Below are positions 12,901 to 22,924 of a stretch of 64,000 bases of DNA, piece after piece. The stretch spans positions 1,009,001 to 1,073,000 of the forward strand of contig RPFO01000017.1 in the NCBI GenBank assembly GCA_009746045.1. The letters are read 5' to 3'. The first letter of the stretch is position 1. Each line of letters begins with the position of its first letter. A program made the position numbers and the translations under genes. Under the pieces are notes generated by a model. That model worked only from the letters and a program-made list of their open reading frames with translations, was not told the DNA's origin and searched no databases. The DNA is from Mesostigma viride. Taxonomy: Eukaryota > Streptophyta > Mesostigmatophyceae > Mesostigmatales > Mesostigmataceae.

Positions 12901-15897
12901 GATCCTGGGCCGCATCCACGGCGAGAAGAGGTGGGTGGGGGGTGCCAGTGAGCGAGAGACGTGGGTGGTGGGCGCCCGTGAGCAACGAGAGGTGAGTGGC
13001 GGGTGCCAGTGAGCAAGAAGAGGTGGGTGGCGGGTGCCAGTGAGCAAGAAGAGGTGGGTGGCGGGTGCCAGTGAGCAAGAAGAGGTGGGTGGCGGGTGCC
13101 AGTGAGCAAGAAGAGGTGGGTGGCGGGTGCCAGTGAGCAAGAAGAGATGGGTGGCGCGTGCCAGCGGGTCTCCATACCTGCCTTGGTGCTGTTTCTGGTG
13201 GGGATGCCAGTGTGTGAGAGAGGGCCGGGTTCTGATACCTGCATTGGGCAGGTGCGGATGCCAATGACCCCTGGTTCTGGCGTGTGCCAGTTTCTTCACC
13301 TGGCTTCGAGCGATGCCTGCAAAAGACAAGGTGGTCATATTCTACTGATGCGCTGGTTTCTGTTTGAGTCCTCGGTAATCAGCATGGAAATTTGTCCTAC
13401 TGGCGGTTCCACTATTCTGGCATGAACTAGCTCAAATAAGGGATTGTAGAGATGACATTAGGCGTCATGTGCGTTGCTACTTCGTTTAGCCGATGTTCCT
13501 GAATGATTTGAGTCTGTGGCTGAATTGGCTAACAAGGTAGAGTAAACCGAAGACAACGATTGGTTGCAACCGGTTGTTCCTGACATGCTCGCAAAGCGGT
13601 TGTTCCTGCTAACGCATGCGAAGGATTTGGTCTGAGGGTGGTGTGCGGGTTTAAATCGGATGCCATGCTGCGTTTAGATTTCACATGATGCTGCATGAGG
13701 TGCATGTGGCGTGCCACCAGAATGCACAGCTGAGCAGATGGCTGGTCCTAGATGGGAAGACTTTCTGTTTTGTATTTGGTCCAAAGGAGAGCCGGTCTAT
13801 AGCACAGTGGGCGCCGTGTGGCCATTAGCACGCCCGCACCACTTGGACAGCCACCTTGTCTGGCAACAACCAGCTGTTTGTCCAACTCAGTTGGCTCATC
13901 CAGGCTTCTCTTGTTCTTAGGGACCATTTATAGCCACAATGCCTCCCGGTCCGCGGCACCATGGCGTGACCGACAGGATGATCCCTGACAGAGTAGCTGA
14001 CTGGATGGTGACCTGTGCCAGCACTGTGGGTGTTGTTTTTTGAGCCTTGCGTCATGGACTTGCCAATCATGTGGTTGTTGTTTTCCGTGCCTTGATGTTT
14101 CCCGCGCCTTGCGTAATGGGCCTGCCACCGGATGGGCCTGTCCAGGTTCCATTTCTCGGCCGTGGGAGGCAAGCAGCGTCTCCATGAGTCTGTTTATGTA
14201 CGTCCTGCGCACATGTTATATTCTTGGTGTACTACGTCAATGCTCGTTGCCTCACCGTAAGTCTGTGATGTATGTACTTTGATCTATGCACGATCATGTA
14301 CATAGCTCATTGCCTTTCCATAAGACTAGGTGTAGCCTTTGTCATCTTGTGCTCGGCTTGCAACAAAAGCCCACGCCGCAGATGTGGCATGCCGGTCATG
14401 GCAGGATTATCACCGTTGAGTCCAATGGCAGGTGCAGCAGCCGTACAGAAATGAGGTCTGAACCGAAAAGGATGCCGCCATGTGTGCAGTGTCCATGCTT
14501 GATTAGCCCCACCACGTAAGAGGATCTTTGTAAGTAATGCTAGTTATGCCACCTCTAAACACACTTGCCATGAGTTCTCATTAAATGCTGGACTAAGCCG
14601 ATTTCGAACCAAGCTTTCATGGAATCTCTCATTTTGTTTCATAGATTCTACGATCTGTGGTGGCGCCCCTTGATTCCGGCTGTCACAACGGCATTTAACG
14701 ACGGTTGTGAATATCCAGAATTGGCTGCACGCCATCGTACCCGCTGTCATTCTTTTTACGATATGTGAAGCGGTATATGTCATATAAGCGAAATACTATA
14801 GTATAGTATCTTATAAGCGAAATACTATAGTATAGTATCTTATAAGCGAAATACTATAGTATAGTATCTTATAAGCGAAATACTATAGTTTAGTATCATA
14901 TATGCGAAATACTATAGTATAGTATCTCATAAGCGAAATACTTTAGTATAGTATCTTATAAGCGAAATACGACGGTATACGACTACGTTCTATGAAGGTT
15001 TGCGAGCACCACACAATGATATTACAGTTGGTCGCTATATTGGTATGATACCGCATCCTGCCTATGCTGCTCTGCTGCTGGACTCCCGCTGATGCAGCGG
15101 CCGCTCCCACACTGCCCACGTTTGGACACCAGAGATGCTGCAACCCATAACTTGGCTGTAATGCAATGCTGCTGGTTCTTGGTGGTGGTGCTGCTGCCAT
15201 GCCGCTATCTATTTCCTGCCATGCGCGACCACAGGAGCAATTCAAGCCGGATCACAAGTTCACCGCGCTGGTCCCCGACCTGTCTGGCGGGATCGACCCG
15301 GACGATGCCTTCAGCTCCATCCCCTATGAGAAAGGCTTCTCGTTCTTGTACTATCTGCAGGTGCGAGTGTTGCCACCCGGATCCCCTTGCGAATGAACAG
15401 AGTGTCTCTAGTGTCGCCAGGTGGTGTCACCGACCACTGAGGTTGTCACACAATGCCGCGTCTCTTCCCTTATTTCATCGCACGCTGGGATAACGGGCTG
15501 GTTTGAATTTCATAAGGGGAGTGCCGTTGAGGCATTTACCTCATTGGCAATGGTTCATCTGAGCCCAGCGGCTGGGCCCCGTGTCTTTTAATTCTCTTTT
15601 CCCCCCAATGTCAATAAGCATAGTGTAATCTATTCCATCCAGTTTGTGGATGGATGGTTACAATAAGAATAATCATAATCATAATCACAATAATAATCAT
15701 AATCACAATCATAATGAGCGCTAGTCCAACATTGTAGTGTGCAGATAGCCGTTGAAAAGGAAGGGAAGGATCATGAAAGGGGAGGGGGCGATTGGGCAAC
15801 CGGCACGACTACTCGACAAACAACGAGACCAGGCGACCGTTGGTTTTGAACCAGCTGGGACCTTGGTTGTGATATATGTGGCATGTTTTGCCTTGTA

Positions 15898-15969
<72 letters not shown>

Positions 15970-18900
15970 AGCGTGCGTGCTTGTACACTGCAGGTGCTGG
16001 TGGGTGGCCCTGACAAGTTTGACCCCTTCTTCAAGGCGTACGTGCAGCACTTCAAGTACCAGTACGTGCTGCTACCAGCCACCGCTTGCGCAGAAAAAGT
16101 ATACCCTGTGAAGTCAGCACAGCCGCTGCTGCAAAGTTTGCGCCTGCTTAGTACATAGCTCGAGCTGGTGCTGGTATCTGAGGGGCGGGGGGGGGGGCAG
16201 AGCTTGAAGCCTCTAAGACTTTGCGCTTGTGAAAGTAATGCAATTCACAACATTCTTTCCGACGAGGCCCTACACCATTTGAGAGGCCGTCCCTGTGCGA
16301 TCGGCTTTCTTCAGCTATGATTGTGATGTGTGTGACATACCTGACATCCACTGTTTGCTCCAGCTGGCGGTTGACATCTGTGGCCCTGGAGATGTTTGCG
16401 TTCCCACCACCACAAAGTGTCTAGTGGCACAAACGCAACGCAGGCCCACGGCCTGGCAGGGTCATGGCAGAGGTGTGCACGCTGATGGCGATAAAAAGTG
16501 TTAAATGGGTCTAGATTGTTTCGATGGCTGTGTCCGGTGGCCCATGCGACTCACCCCGCTTGCCATGCCCTGACCCTGCAGGAATCCACCATGCTGTTGG
16601 CCATACCCATGCTCATCATGCCATCCAATTTCCAACTACTAACCTTGAACATGCAATATTTGTTGCTTTTCTTATTTTCCATTTTGGTAGAGGTTAACGT
16701 CGGAAAGAGGGATGCAGTGTGGCAGGCATGTTCTCTTCTCTTCATTCGGTTTTCTCCATGGGTGCAACTTAACTTAATTATCTCTACCTGGGCAAGTTAT
16801 GTTGCGGTCTGGTTTTGTGACAGGTCTGCTGGGAGGTCCCCTTAATTGGCCACGTAATACTTTCATACGTAATACTTTCATACGTAATACTTTCATGGCC
16901 GATAAGCAGCTATGTGTACAGCTGTATGTGCAGCTTATGTGGAGCCCACGGAGTCTAGTGATTCTGACACCTCTAGAATAACGCAAGATACGCTACCACC
17001 CCTGGCCTGTGTGTCCCCATCCCACACGCCCCAACCCGCATGTCCCAATTGGTTGCCCCCCCCCTCCCTCAGGTCGATTGACAGTGAGGACTTCAAGGCC
17101 TACTTCCTGCAGTACTTTGCCGACCAAACGGACAAGCTGGCAGCGATCGAGTGGGAGCGCTGGTTTGTCAGGTGAGCCCCCGTTTGCCGTGCTGCCATGA
17201 GAGGTGGCGGCTGCCAGCAGTTTACTCCTGTGGTTCTAGCCCTGCCTGATAGGTGTTTTGTCCCAAAGCCGTTATTTTCTTATAGCCCTCCAGCGAGGAT
17301 AAATGGACAGGTATGTGTACTTGTAACCGCACGTGTTTGCCTCCCCCCCCAACCTGTTTCTCACCACCCAGGACAAGGACAACCAGTATGTGGACCTGCT
17401 GGCTAAGCGGTCAAGGGCTGCTTGTCATGCATAACTAGGTGGAATGGGCAGGGTCTTTATGGGTCTCATACGCCCTCAGTGGCAGCTCTTGGCCGCTCTA
17501 AGCAACAGCCAAACTATGAGCAAACTGCGCATTCATAGCCCCCTCTCAGGGTTCAACGGACATACCAACCACTAGGTCTTCTACTCTGCCGCCATCGCCG
17601 ACTTGTGACTCAAACGTCAGTGCACGTGTGTCTGTCAAAACTCACGTCTCTGCAGCTCTGGCAACCTTTCTGGCTTGGCTGCAACTCTATGAGGAACCTG
17701 TTGGGTTCGATTCTTGCGGCCAGTAGACGAACGTGCTGAGTAGTCCCTTCGTGGGCACTTCCGCGCATGCCCCCATGGCGGTGCCTTCAATGGTAACTGG
17801 TGCCGTTTGTCGCCCACCCTTTGTGTGGCGTATCATGTATGTGCTACTTCGTCTTGATGATTCCTTTGCTGCTTTTGGCCCCCACAGCCCCGGTATGCCC
17901 CTGGTGGAGAACCAGTACGACACCAGCCTGGCCGACGCCTCGCAGGCGCTCGCACGGCGATGGGTGGAGGAAGGCGCGGAGGGCGCATCGGCTGACGACG
18001 TGGCTGGGTGGAGCGCGCAGCAGGCAAGTGGGCCACGGGAGAAGACGCGCGCTCGGTTCCGCAATATTCCAGAGTCCAGAGGGGTCGATTGCCGCGACAA
18101 ATAGGACTCCATAGGGGTCGATGGCTGCGACAAATAGGACTCCAGAGGGGTCGATGGCTGCGACAAATAGACCGGAGTAATGGCTAGACCATTTACTGCT
18201 AGTATATGCACTAGTATAGAACTAGACAAGGTTTATTTCAGGCCCATGGACCAGTGGAGAGAGAGCCTGGCGTCATTGCGCGCTCGTTCCATTGGACCAA
18301 AGGGGTGGCTCGTTTGCTACGATCAACAGGAGCTGGGGAAGTGCTCATTTTTAGGAGCTGGTGTGTATACTAGACCAGGTAATGCCCTAGTAAATGGCGC
18401 CTAAGTGACCGATCCGTGGCTGTGATACCTTCATCTGTTTCACGGTTGCATGGCGATGGCGAATGGGACCAGGCCTGGGTGTGATCAGCCGGGAGGATGG
18501 GTGGTAAAGGCCAGGTGGGCTGTAGTGGGTGTGCCCATGACCATCCCATGACCATACCAGGGAGACAACCATGCATAATGTTCAACCATACATCCATAAC
18601 AGCTGCCCCTTGGCTCTTGGTCCTTTGTCTTTTGTGCAGCTAGTTCTGAAACGGTGGCTGCTTGTGCATGCGTCGTATCGGTCTATTGCACTATATTGAT
18701 ACACTGCATTATGTTGATGGGCGTGACGGGTGTGCTGGCACTACTGCACCTTGTGCGCGCCAGGTCATCGCCTTCCTCCAGCAGCTGCAGTTGCTCACGC
18801 AGGAGAAGCCGCTGGCTGCCGACACGGTGGCGGCGATGGACGCCACCTACAACGTACGCGATATGGATGCATGCTTTTAACATGATGTCTAGTGTAGGTT

Positions 18901-21568
18901 GGAGTATGGAGTACCAGAAGCATAGGATGGGCCGCGGTGGACGCCACCTACCAGATATTAGTTGCTATGGTGATACGCTTTGGTAATGGCGGTCGATCCA
19001 GATAGAAGCATGCGAGGGACACGACCTGGTTACAATGACGTTGCGTAGAGTAGCATGTACTTCTAGTACACATGCCACTTATAGTAGCATGCGAGGGACA
19101 CAACCTACTTTACTGATAGTGTATAAGAGGGGGCATAAAGGAGGGTGCCGTTGCCTGCACGGCCTTCCTGTAGACTGGCTCGCCTTGCCCGCAGCGTTGG
19201 CCCTGGAGGAGCAGAAGGACAGGGCAGGGATGGCCTTGCCAATTCGTAGGATGCGGATTCCCTGGCACTACCAGGCCGCGGTACCGAGAGCTAGCTGGTT
19301 TGGCCGCCGTACCGAGAGCTAGTGGGGTTGGCAACCATGGGTGCCGGAGCCATGCTGGTCGATACCCTAAAGTCTACCGCAACCAGCTGCAGCGCTAGAA
19401 GGTGTGCTGTAGGACTGCGTGTGGCCATGTGCACGTAACATCCACCAGATTGTGTCACGTGTGTCACACGGATGTGGTTTTAAGGCGGCCAGGTCGTGCC
19501 TGGGTATCAGCCTACCACGGTGCTGCATTCATGGCATACGAACATGCCAGCATGTTGCCAAGGCTACCCCTGCTTTCCAGACGGGTGCAGAAGGGAGGGA
19601 TAGCCCGCGTTGACGGGTTTTCCACTCGAGTGTCATGCTGGCATCTTCTTGGTGCAATCCGCACAGCTCTCATTCGCAGCTGGGGCTCTCCTATAGATTA
19701 GGTGACAAGTAACCTGGGCCAGTCCATTTGCATAGTCTGATGGTTTGCCCAGTCCATTTGCCTAGTCTGATGGTTTGCCCAGTCCATTTGCCTAGTCTGA
19801 TGGTTTGCCCAGTCCATTTGCCTAGTCTGATGGTTTGCCCAGTCCATTTGCCCAGTCTGATGGTTTGCCCAGTCCATTTGCCCAGTCTGATGGTTTGCCC
19901 AGTCCATTTGCCTAGTCTGATGGTTTGCCCAGTCCATTTGCCTAGTCTGATGGTTTGCCCAGTCCATTTGCCTAGTCTGATGGTTTGCCCAGTCCATTTG
20001 CCTTGTCTGATGGTTTGCCCAGTCCATTTGCCTAGTCTGATGGTTTGCCCAGTCCATTTGCCTAGTCTGATGGTTTGCCCAGTCCATTTGCCCAGTCTGA
20101 TGGTTTGCCCAGTCCATTTGCCTTGTCTGATGGTTTGCCCAGTCCATTTGCCCAGTCTGATGGTTTGCCCAGTCCATCGGCCAGTATCCAGGCCACCACA
20201 GCGTCCGTGGGGCTGCCTGGCAGCAGCCATGCGCGCTCTGGGCTGCTTCTTCCCCTTCCATTGTCAGTGGCTGCTCTTCATGCCTATTCATGGTGTGCCC
20301 AGGATACCTCAAGGTTGTCAGTGGCTGCTCTTCATGCCTATTCATTTTGTGCCTATTCATTTTGTGCCCAGGATACCTCAAGGTTGCAAAGGCATGAGTA
20401 CTTAGAGGCCTAGACACGGCCACGTGGTCAGCTGCTTTGGAACATGACGACGGTGCGCGGTAGATAGTGCACGTGTTTGAGCACATGGCGGTTTCCTTAG
20501 GGTGAAAACGGGAAAGGGAAGCAGTTCCCAGGAAAGTGGCACTCCCACCATTGACTCGGGAAGGCCATCGTTGTCGCTGTGACGCTCACCGCCCATCCTT
20601 GTGTCCCTCCGTTGCCAGTAGCAAGCATGCTCTCACCACGCACGATGATGTGCTCACCACAGGGTGGCCACTTGATGGCAGCTGCTCGGATCCAACCTTC
20701 AACCTTGATGACACCTTGCCTGGCCCCCAACGTCCTCACACCCCACCTTGCCACTCCCTGCCAGATGTCGGACTCGGGCAACGCAATGATCAAACACGGC
20801 TTCTTCTGCGTGGCGCTTCACGCGGGGCACACGCCCGTGGTCCCCAAAGTGGTCTCCTTCCTGGGTAGCCAGGGGCGCATGCTCTTCCTGCGTCCGCTCT
20901 ACCGCGCTCTGTACAGGTAGAATTGGAGGCATATCATTCATACCGTCAGTGGCTGACTGGCTGTGAATGCCTTGGGGCTGACAGAGGCTTCTTTCGGGGG
21001 TAAGAGGGGGCTGGGGGGAAATCGTTGAGAGATGCAGGTGCATGTTTGTGTAGTTTCTACTCTAAGATAAAAAAACTGTCCGCTTGCCCATTATCGATGT
21101 CTCTTGGAACGCATCGCAACGCTGCAGCGTAAGTTGCTGCCTATCACGGCTATATGTGAATGGTAGCTGGGGGGGCAGCACCTCTAGACGGGTAGCCTGC
21201 CTGTGTAGTTCCCTTGGCCATGTCTCATCGCACCCTTGAATACCAGTGCAGTGGCACCGTGGCAGTGATGTAGTTCTGATACTGGTTCCTGTCACTATGC
21301 ACTCGTCGTTATGACAGTTGGCTTTGGACGCAGCTGGGTGGCTGGTTTCTTCGCCAGCTGCTTTTCCTTGTGCCTGAATGAGCAGCTACCGCTCTTAACA
21401 TGCATGATGGTGTCGTCTTGGACATCACTGTGCCTGGTTTTGGGGTGCTGGTTGTCTTGCAGGAGCACGTTTGCACGCCAGACTGCGTTGGACACATTCG
21501 CCAAATACAAGGGACGCTATCACCCTATCGCAAGAAAGATGGTTGCTGCTGATCTGGAGATTAAATAA
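3954..21568 (+). CDS. LTA4H: Leukotriene A4 hydrolase / M1-family zinc aminopeptidase (17 of about 18 exons placed)
   Basis: Exons: 3954-4100, 4284-4361, 4642-4797, 5894-6004, 6583-6741, 8282-8499, 9068-9086, 10559-10601, 11574-11659, 12866-12930, (one missing), 15235-15360, 15994-16061, 17073-17171, 17888-18023, 18764-18853, 20765-20916, 21463-21568 (TAA). All listed joins keep frame except 12930 to 15235, which needs an extra exon of 1+3n nt; alignment to the family predicts about 49 nt. The product is about 635 residues, close to the family. Seen: [10 protein letters not shown], the GGMEN exopeptidase motif (Glu about 295), zinc site HEISH (about 319-323) with the third ligand in LNEG (about 342), and PYEKG with the catalytic Tyr. 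The family is a cytosolic bifunctional enzyme: aminopeptidase and, in animals, LTA4 epoxide hydrolase. Compared with the human enzyme, the Tyr378 position is Phe (AFSS) and the Lys565 position is Leu (GRML). The intron after 18023 begins GC. Confidence 0.93.
4942..5197. repeat. 64-bp tandem repeat, 4 copies, LTA4H intron 3
   Basis: Units start at 4942, 5006, 5070 and 5134, beginning GGGACGTCTATCGCATGTCT and ending GAGGTAGTATA, with a few substitutions. No coding capacity recognised; the rest of the intron (5198-5893) shows nothing else. Confidence 0.92.
7596..7760. repeat. Two diverged copies of a ~78-bp repeat with GGTACTCCC motifs
   Basis: Both copies contain CTTGCAAT(C/T)GTTTGGTACTCCCT followed by AACCCTATTCGCTCAAG. 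Short GGTACC/GGTACTCC motifs spread through 7040-7830, and similar GGTACCCGGGTAC runs recur at 35410-35560. Lies in LTA4H intron 5. Confidence 0.75.
7918..8190. repeat. 37-bp tandem repeat, about 7 copies, LTA4H intron 5
   Basis: Unit includes ACACATGCTGCAATAGAGTA and CATACAAGACATACT; the last two copies carry an extra CTGCACCTGCTACACATG insertion. It ends about 90 bp before the acceptor at 8281. Confidence 0.9.
9068..9086 (+). other. LTA4H: 19-nt microexon of LTA4H carrying GGMEN
   Basis: The exon completes a Pro codon begun at 8498-8499 and then encodes Tyr-Gly-Gly-Met-Glu-Asn, ending at a GTGAGT donor. It is preceded by TTCAG. It holds the whole substrate-binding GXMEN motif, so skipping it would remove the peptidase exopeptidase glutamate and shift the frame. 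The following intron is 1,472 bp and full of repeats. Confidence 0.9.
9311..9495. repeat. (CCCAA)37 pentanucleotide tract, LTA4H intron 7
   Basis: Exactly 37 perfect CCCAA units. The unit is five bases, not the seven- or eight-base telomere repeats of plants and green algae, so it is read as a microsatellite. It opens long meaningless frames on both strands. Confidence 0.97.
9788..10388. repeat. 21-bp T-rich minisatellite, LTA4H intron 7
   Basis: Unit close to TTTTATCTATTTTATGTGTGC, about 28 copies with GATCTA/TATTTA variants, followed at 10395-10475 by a CT-rich tract. Because 21 is a multiple of three it makes open frames (CAFIYFM repeats) that are not genes. Confidence 0.93.
10625..10760. 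repeat. Degenerate repeat with CCATCGTGGCCATGCTTGC, LTA4H intron 8
   Basis: Three clear copies of the 19-bp core at variable spacing (about 38-47 bp), then related CATGGCCATGATCACTGCC-type variants to 10820. The remainder of the intron to 11573 shows no recognisable feature. Confidence 0.7.
12925..13150 (+). repeat. 31-bp minisatellite made of copies of the LTA4H exon-10 splice donor
   Basis: The exon ends GAGAAGAG|GTGGGTGG at 12930/12931 and the intron continues with about seven tandem units containing AAGAAGAGGTGGGTGGCGGG followed by TGCCAGTGAGC. Each unit repeats the exon end and the GTGGGT donor. Early copies are diverged, later ones almost identical, so the array grew away from the exon. 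Confidence 0.88.
13291..13330 (+). other. Weak candidate for the missing LTA4H exon
   Basis: A 40-nt segment lies between TGCCAG and a GTGGTC donor-like site and has the right phase (1+3n) to join the exons ending at 12930 and starting at 15235. Its translation, [14 protein letters not shown], is about three residues shorter than the family here and only loosely similar (aromatic and Trp positions). It is listed because it is one of few segments with fitting phase; the true exon may lie elsewhere in 12931-15234. Confidence 0.15.
14784..14975. repeat. 29-bp AT-rich tandem repeat, LTA4H intron
   Basis: About seven copies of a unit containing ATAAGCGAAATACTATAG and TATAGTATCTT. It lies in the 12931-15234 interval that must also hold the missing exon. 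Confidence 0.9.
15656..15716. repeat. Imperfect (AATCAT)/(AATAAT) microsatellite
   Basis: Irregular runs of ATAATCATAATCACAAT in the LTA4H intron 15361-15993. Confidence 0.8.
15896..15983. repeat. (GTGC)n microsatellite next to an LTA4H acceptor
   Basis: About 20 units of GTGC/TGCG with one GAGC interruption, ending about 10 bases before the CAG acceptor at 15991-15993. The polypyrimidine tract is short there. Confidence 0.93.
18073..18175. repeat. 33-bp tandem repeat, 3 copies, LTA4H intron
   Basis: Unit includes CCAGAGGGGTCGATGGCTGC and GACAAATAGGACT; lies shortly after the GC donor at 18024. Confidence 0.88.
19720..20177. repeat. 30-bp minisatellite, about 15 copies, LTA4H intron
   Basis: Unit starts CAGTCCATTTGCCTAGTCTG and continues ATGGTTTGCC; variants differ at one or two bases (CCTAG, CCCAG, CCTTG). 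Period 30 gives open frames on both strands. There are no unique spacers, so it is not a CRISPR-like array. A 20271-20385 segment holds a short duplication (GTGGCTGCTCTTCATGCC). Confidence 0.95.
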
Positions 21569-21657
21569 GTTGATGGCTGTCTTTGCAACAATGTGCAGGG
21601 CAGATGCTGAGACCTGCAACTTCTTGGAGCCGGCCTGGGAGCCACCCGTGGGAGTTA

Positions 21658-21692
21658 GGCTATCAAGGAGACAGCCAGCGCAGGCCAGAAAT
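21658..21692 (-). mobile_element. Relic of a Penelope-like element 3' terminus
   Basis: TATCAAGGAGACAGCCAGCG and the following CAGGCCAGAAATC match, with two changes, the terminal segment of the two Penelope-like copies at 25882-25911 and 26507-26540. Only the end is present; no coding remnant next to it. Confidence 0.6.
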
Positions 21693-21764
21693 CCAAAGGC
21701 TATATTTGTATGAAAGGCTTAATCCATATGGTCCTGCAAAAAACTGTCTAGATAGTCCATTAAT

Positions 21765-22235
21765 TAATAATTGATTAAGAACATAACTCGGTTTGGAGCT
21801 TATGTAACACATAGCCCTGAGAGGGGGCAAATGGTTTCTAATACATTCTGAGCTACAACCTGCAGGATGGGGGATGTAAACCGCCACCTACTCTGGGTGC
21901 ACAAGGTGCACCTGCACCACCATGATTAATTAATGAATTAATTAATTATGAACATACCTCTGTGGGGAGGATATGTAACACATATCCCCAGGTGAGAAGG
22001 GGCATATGGTGACAATTCTAGGCGACAACCTGCAGGTGGTGGGTGTAAACTGCCACCTACTCGGGGTGCACAACTGATCGAGGTGCACTCACCTGCACCA
22101 CCATGTATATTCCAGCAGCTGTGCAAAGTTGCGGACATGGGGTGGAAGATGATCATGGCTGAGCACTGGCTCGGGCATGATGGCGTCTCAGCAGAGAGTG
22201 GCTCTCCGCATGGGCAAAGCACGATGACTCATAAC
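21765..22235 (-). repeat. Two partial copies of short interspersed family B
   Basis: Family B in minus orientation ends in a (TTAA)n-like tail: here tails lie at 21758-21778 and 21925-21947. Shared marks are AACATAACTC, CTTATGTAACACATA, CCCTGAGA, ACATTCTGAGCTACAACCTG and GGTGCACCTGCACCACCATG. Copy one covers about 21770-21924; copy two runs from 21948 to about 22235 and includes GGGGTGGAAGATGATCATGG and the CAGCAGAGAG segment. No protein is encoded; a SINE-like or non-autonomous LINE derivative is the best guess. Confidence 0.7.
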
Positions 22236-22289
22236 AGATGCAGTAAGGCTGCCCCATGGTCCAGAGACTGGCAGCTAGGCTCAACGGCA

Positions 22290-22745
22290 CGGTTTACAGG
22301 ATGCTCCGACAGATCCGTAGGGTTTTCCGAGCGCCCGTCATCAGAGTCTTTGTATCATGGTATGCCTCGTATTTCGGACGAGATTAGGCAGCGTAGGATA
22401 GCATTTGTAGGACACCTTGCTCGCACCAGCCAGGTCGACACCGCCCTTGGTCTGGCTGGCCCCTAGCGGCTCAGTGGCCAGCCAGGGCGACACATTCTGA
22501 CCTGGCCTGGCCCCAAGGGCATTCCCAAAAGGGTAGGGAAACCTGTCACAAACTACATCCAGATCATGTTGCTGGACGACCTAGTGGTCCCAGCCCAGTT
22601 TGAGAACCGCATCCACTCTCTCTCCCGTCTTTGGACTGCCATGCACTGAGGACAAGACGCGGTGGCAGAAGATTGTCAAGGCTCACACGCCCGACCCTGT
22701 GGGCAAGCCCCCTCCCCCCAAGAGGAGGAGGCGTTTTGATGAGTA
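22290..22745 (+). pseudogene. LINE-like ORF2 carboxy-terminal fragment, frameshifted
   Basis: Frames around 22360-22440 read SDEIRQRRIAFVGHLART, the RRL/GHLAR segment that follows the reverse transcriptase in many non-LTR elements. Downstream frames give TWPGPKGIPKRVGKP, LLDDLVVPAQFE and finally KPPPPKRRRRFDE before a stop at 22744-22746. Stops and frame changes (for example at 22464 and near 22650) break it. The same proline/basic carboxy end occurs at 58700-58818, so it is a repeated family. The reverse transcriptase core is absent here. Confidence 0.6.
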
Positions 22746-22924
22746 GTGTAGTTAGGATTTTCTAGACTAGATAGCTTAGCGTTAAAGGATAGTTCGATTA
22801 CGCGGCTTCCTCCACCCCACCCATCCATCATGGAATATGTGCTACATGATCTCCCATGCAACGGAGGCATGTTATAATTTTTATTTAATGGTCCATATTT
22901 ATTAATTTTTATTTAATGGTCCAG

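Noticed and set aside
14640-14770. Segment reading [14 protein letters not shown] considered for the missing LTA4H exon
   Set aside because: Acceptor-like start is present, but no donor gives the phase needed to join the exon at 15235, and similarity is poor.
19691-20486. CRISPR-like array or repeat protein
   Set aside because: The 30-bp units are contiguous with no unique spacers, and the region is an intron.
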